NCBI GenBank assembly: GCA_024233675.1
Contig: JACKPH010000009.1
Coordinates: forward strand, 1 to 35,730
Direction of reading: 5' to 3'
Source: Thermotogae bacterium
Lineage (GTDB): Bacteria > Thermotogota > Thermotogae > Petrotogales > Petrotogaceae
DNA length: 35,730 nt
Shown here: positions 33,182 to 35,730 of the stretch, in pieces
Numbering within the stretch: position 1 is the first letter of the stretch
Layout of the letters: the number at the start of each line of letters is the position of its first letter
The notes under the pieces: generated by a model
The model's database searches: none
The model's input: only the letters and a program-made list of their open reading frames with translations
Told to the model about the DNA's origin: nothing
Made by a program: the position numbers and the translations under genes

Positions 33182-33409
33182 ATGTCTAAAAATCAACACG
33201 TTCTTCCGAAAAACGAAAAATGGGTAGTAAAAAGTGAAGATAATAAAAATTATTCAAAAACTTTTGAAACTCAAAGAGAAGCTATTGAATATGCTAAAAC
33301 TATTGCAAAAAAAGAAAAATCAGAACTTATTATTCATGGAAAAGATGGAAAAATAAGAGAAAAAAATAGTTATGGAAACGATCCATGTCCACCAAAAGAT
33401 CAAAGATAA
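33182..33409 (+). CDS. DUF2188 family protein
   Basis: This 75-residue basic protein matches DUF2188: NEKWVVKSEDNKNYSKTFET, then AIEYAKTIAKKEKSELIIHG and DGKIREKNSYGNDPCPP. The family resembles a small two-helix/strand domain found alone in phage, plasmid and defence contexts, with no known role. It has a perfect AAGGAGGTG site and probably shares a transcript with the nuclease-like gene. It ends just before a long perfect terminator. Confidence 0.85.
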   Translation: MSKNQHVLPKNEKWVVKSEDNKNYSKTFETQREAIEYAKTIAKKEKSELIIHGKDGKIREKNSYGNDPCPPKDQR

Positions 33410-33457
33410 AATATTAAAAAGAGTGTAAGTCAAAAAACTTACACTCTTTTTAATATT
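33410..33457. terminator. Long bidirectional terminator between DUF2188 and brxL
   Basis: A perfect 21-bp stem (33410-33430 with 33437-33457), loop CAAAAA, fills the whole gap between the two convergent genes. T-runs lie in both directions. Confidence 0.9.
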
Positions 33458-35494
33458 TTATACCATAAGTGCTTTAAATACAGCATCAATAGGATCAGAA
33501 TAAAATATTGGCTGAATTTTAACTAATAATTCCTGAGGAACTGTATATAAATCAGCAATAGATGTTGCAGGAATTAATATTTTTTTTCCACCGGCATCAA
33601 CACAAATCTGAATAATATCAGCAAATTGTTCTATTTTATTAATAGTTCCACCTACAGTCATATTACCAAGAATTACTAAAGATTCAAGAGTAGGTTTACC
33701 AATTGAAGCTGAAAAAAGTGCAATGACCTCAGCTATAGTCAATTCTTCACTCATTCCTATTCCCTGTATATCTATTGCGGAAAGTAAAAAATCATTCATT
33801 TGAGTCGAAATTGATGCTGAAACATTTTTTGCATTTGCAGTAAAATATCTAAAAGCAATATCAACATTTTCTTTAATATTTCTATTATTTCCAAGACCGT
33901 TTTTTACAAACTTTCCTGATCCTGAAACAATTTGATTTTCAAGTTTATATATTCCGAGCATTCCTGTATCACTTTTACCTGCAAAATATAAATGTCCCGG
34001 TTTCCCCAAACCTTCAGGTATTATTTTTCCGCTGGACATTTCCGGTACAGAAACATATATTTCTTCTAATGTTTCTTTATCTATAAAAGAAAAATGAACG
34101 TCAAAAAATTCCATTCCACCAATTTTCTTAAGTTGTTCTTTAACTCTTCTTCTTCCTATTAAAGCATATTCTAAAATTTCTTTGATTTGATTTTTATCAA
34201 AATTACCATCAGGATAAATTAGTTTTACCAATCCGGAAACAGTTTTTCTTACAGCAATAACGTCTCTCTGATTTAAATTATTACCTAACCTGAAAAATTT
34301 ATCTAAAGCATCACCATAAGATATTTTTCTCATTTCTCTTAAGTATTCTGCCAAATAATCTACAATAAATCCAAATTTATCAGTAAAAAATTCCGGCCTC
34401 ATTTTTGGTATTTCCCATCCAGGTATATAAAAATGCATTCTGTCAAGAAAAGCAGGATCATTAGCAATTTCTTTCGGAAAAGGAGAAAATAAATGAGATG
34501 TTTTTAAAACTATTTCAATACTTTGATTAATATTACCGACAAAAACCATAGAAGCTGAAGCTTGTTTTTCTTCTTTACCTCTTGAAAAAGAACCCGAGGC
34601 CATAAAATCTTTCATTATTTGAATACCGTCATTTTCTTTCATATTAATTCCGGCAACTTCATCAAAAGCTACAGTATCCCAAATACCTACTAATCCAATT
34701 TTTTTTGATGACATATTATAAAATAAATTTGCAACAGTAGTCTGACCTCCCGATACTAAAATACTGTTAGGAGATAATTCTTTATATACATGTGATTTAC
34801 CCGTTCCTCTGGGACCAAGTTCACAAACATTAAAATTATTTTCTACTAAAGGAATTAATCGAGTTAGTAAATGCCATTTTACTTTATCTTCAAGATTAGA
34901 AGGTTCCATTCCAGTAGAACGAATTAAAACATCTATCCATTCATCTTTATTAAAATTTTTTCTACCATTATAAATTTCATTCATATCCATGTTTGGCATT
35001 TGAATAGGTTTTAAATTTGAAATATTAAATGGACTAATATTTGACTGAGCTTCATCAAAATAATATTCCATATCCAAAATACACCAAATTCCACCAACCA
35101 GTAACTTATCATATTTTAAAATATAATCAGGATCAACTATTACATTTTTTATTCCAAGATTAGAAAATTCGGCTTCATAATAATCTTTTTTTTCATTAAG
35201 CTTGGCAGTTACTTTATCAATTATTTTATAAATTCCCATTTCTTTTATTTTTGACTTAACTTTTTCAGCTTCATCGGGTCTTACAAAATTATCTGCAAGA
35301 ATTTTTTTTACTCTGTTTACTCCTTCAGAAATTGAAGTTTCGTCATCAGTCGCACAATACATTCCAAGTAGATATTCAAGAACATAAACAGGAACATTAG
35401 CCCCTTGTTTTATTAATTTAGTTAAATCTTTTCTTACAACTCTACCTGAAAAAAATTCATTTAGTTTTTTATCTAAATCATTATTATCTTCCAT
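33458..35494 (-). CDS. brxL: BrxL, Lon-like AAA+ protein of a BREX phage-defence system
   Basis: This 678-residue protein matches BrxL of type I BREX systems: N-terminal helical region (LDKKLNEFFSGRVVRKDLTK), an AAA+ core with Walker A GPRGTGKSH (near residue 228) and Walker B VAFDEVAGI (near 275), and a C-terminal Lon-protease-like domain (from about residue 580). In the last domain a serine sits where Lon has its nucleophile (GMSEELT), but I see no lysine in the position of Lon's dyad, so protease activity is doubtful. BrxL is needed for blocking phage replication in BREX, alongside BrxA, BrxB, BrxC, PglX and PglZ. None of these is in the window; 236 nt of non-coding sequence lie upstream. 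The ATG at 35494 has GGAGG and is preferred over a start 13 codons earlier. Confidence 0.9.
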   Translation of the reverse strand: MEDNNDLDKKLNEFFSGRVVRKDLTKLIKQGANVPVYVLEYLLGMYCATDDETSISEGVNRVKKILADNFVRPDEAEKVKSKIKEMGIYKIIDKVTAKLNEKKDYYEAEFSNLGIKNVIVDPDYILKYDKLLVGGIWCILDMEYYFDEAQSNISPFNISNLKPIQMPNMDMNEIYNGRKNFNKDEWIDVLIRSTGMEPSNLEDKVKWHLLTRLIPLVENNFNVCELGPRGTGKSHVYKELSPNSILVSGGQTTVANLFYNMSSKKIGLVGIWDTVAFDEVAGINMKENDGIQIMKDFMASGSFSRGKEEKQASASMVFVGNINQSIEIVLKTSHLFSPFPKEIANDPAFLDRMHFYIPGWEIPKMRPEFFTDKFGFIVDYLAEYLREMRKISYGDALDKFFRLGNNLNQRDVIAVRKTVSGLVKLIYPDGNFDKNQIKEILEYALIGRRRVKEQLKKIGGMEFFDVHFSFIDKETLEEIYVSVPEMSSGKIIPEGLGKPGHLYFAGKSDTGMLGIYKLENQIVSGSGKFVKNGLGNNRNIKENVDIAFRYFTANAKNVSASISTQMNDFLLSAIDIQGIGMSEELTIAEVIALFSASIGKPTLESLVILGNMTVGGTINKIEQFADIIQICVDAGGKKILIPATSIADLYTVPQELLVKIQPIFYSDPIDAVFKALMV

Positions 35495-35543
35495 AAATTC
35501 CTCCACTATATTTATTTCAATTTTATTTTTCATTTTCTATCTA

Positions 35544-35586
35544 CAACACCCCTCCGGATTTCATCCTCGTCCCCATCAAGGGGACA
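35544..35586 (+). repeat. REP-like unit, left copy of an inverted pair
   Basis: A 43-base GC-rich unit: CAACACCCCTCCG, nine variable bases, then CTCGTCCCCAT and AAGGGGACA. The second half folds into a GTCCCC/GGGGAC hairpin. An inverted copy lies at 35645-35687. Confidence 0.75.
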
Positions 35587-35591
35587 CTTTT

Positions 35592-35625
35592 ATTTATCTA
35601 TTTACGAGACGAATTTATCTATTTA
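35592..35625 (+). repeat. 13-bp direct repeat between the REP-like units
   Basis: ATTTATCTATTTA occurs at 35592-35604 and 35613-35625, separated by CGAGACGA. It lies in the 58-base spacer between the inverted REP-like units, upstream of brxL. Confidence 0.6.
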
Positions 35626-35644
35626 TAATTGTTTTAGCATTTAT

Positions 35645-35687
35645 TGTCCCCTTTATGGGGACGAGACCAACGGTCGGAGGGGTGTTG
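35645..35687 (-). repeat. REP-like unit, right copy of an inverted pair
   Basis: The reverse complement matches the left copy over the first 13 bases and over CTCGTCCCCAT(A/C)AAGGGGACA, while the nine bases between differ completely (GATTTCATC on the left, ACCGTTGGT here). To the right of it, to the window end, I see only AT-rich sequence and perhaps the edge of a gene. Confidence 0.75.
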
Positions 35688-35730
35688 CTTTACTTTACTT
35701 TTTGTTTATGCAGCTTTCCAAAGGAATTAT

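Noticed and set aside
35544..35687. CRISPR array at the right edge
   Set aside because: There are only two units, in inverted orientation, with hairpin arms and a differing core; no regularly spaced direct repeats with spacers.
35707..35730. Start of a plus-strand gene at the right end (ATG CAG CTT TCC ...), or the end of a minus-strand gene
   Set aside because: Only eight codons are visible, there is no ribosome site, and short minus-strand frames ending near 35695 are equally possible.

Overview
This is an AT-rich bacterial window with strong Shine-Dalgarno sites (GGAGGTG type), many overlapping start/stop codons and short intergenic gaps closed by hairpin terminators. The gene mix suggests an anaerobic, fermentative bacterium: an electron-bifurcating NfnAB pair, an EFR1 flavodoxin-ferredoxin fusion, an AgpA-type alpha-glucan phosphorylase, PyrR, a DegV family protein, DUF1904 and a tRNA with encoded CCA. 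A mesophilic member of the Thermotogota (Petrotogaceae-like) fits best, but this is inference from gene content. Fusobacteria, spirochaetes and Firmicutes are not excluded.

Layout, left to right. 1-6.3 kb: glgP and pyrR (minus), a DegV protein and a secreted zinc phospholipase C/P1-nuclease-like enzyme (plus), and a nucleotidyltransferase-like protein (minus). 6.4-9.8 kb: a membrane diguanylate cyclase with a periplasmic two-component-regulator-type propeller, plus a small membrane-anchored partner. 9.8-14.4 kb: a flavin-dependent oxidase-like protein, thrS preceded by a threonine-rich leader peptide and terminator, a NapH-like membrane iron-sulfur protein, a YbjQ protein and tRNA-Gly(CCC). 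14.4-20.5 kb: a MATE exporter with a terminator in its own leader, nfnAB, an EFR1 protein, an AraC/GyrI-like regulator and a DUF1904 protein.

20.5-25.8 kb is one tightly overlapping six-gene operon: UbiD decarboxylase, UbiA prenyltransferase, UbiX flavin prenyltransferase, then a lipoprotein, ATPase and permease of the NitT/TauT class. It looks like uptake of an aromatic acid coupled to its prenylation and decarboxylation, that is, quinone-type synthesis or salvage. 25.8-28.4 kb holds two small SHOCT membrane proteins and an OmpR-type two-component system. 28.4-32 kb carries a second propeller diguanylate cyclase and a small orphan gene (minus).

The right end (32.2-35.7 kb) looks accessory: a PD-(D/E)XK nuclease-like protein, a DUF2188 protein, and brxL of a BREX phage-defence system. 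Beyond brxL lies a GC-rich inverted pair of 43-base REP-like units. The other BREX genes are not visible here.

The most interesting items are the ribosome-attenuator-like thrS leader, the leader terminator before the MATE gene, the UbiDAX-importer operon, the BrxL/REP-like right edge, and a tRNA-Gly with C at T-loop position 55. Many genes are preceded by an extended -10 promoter of the form TGnTATAAT.
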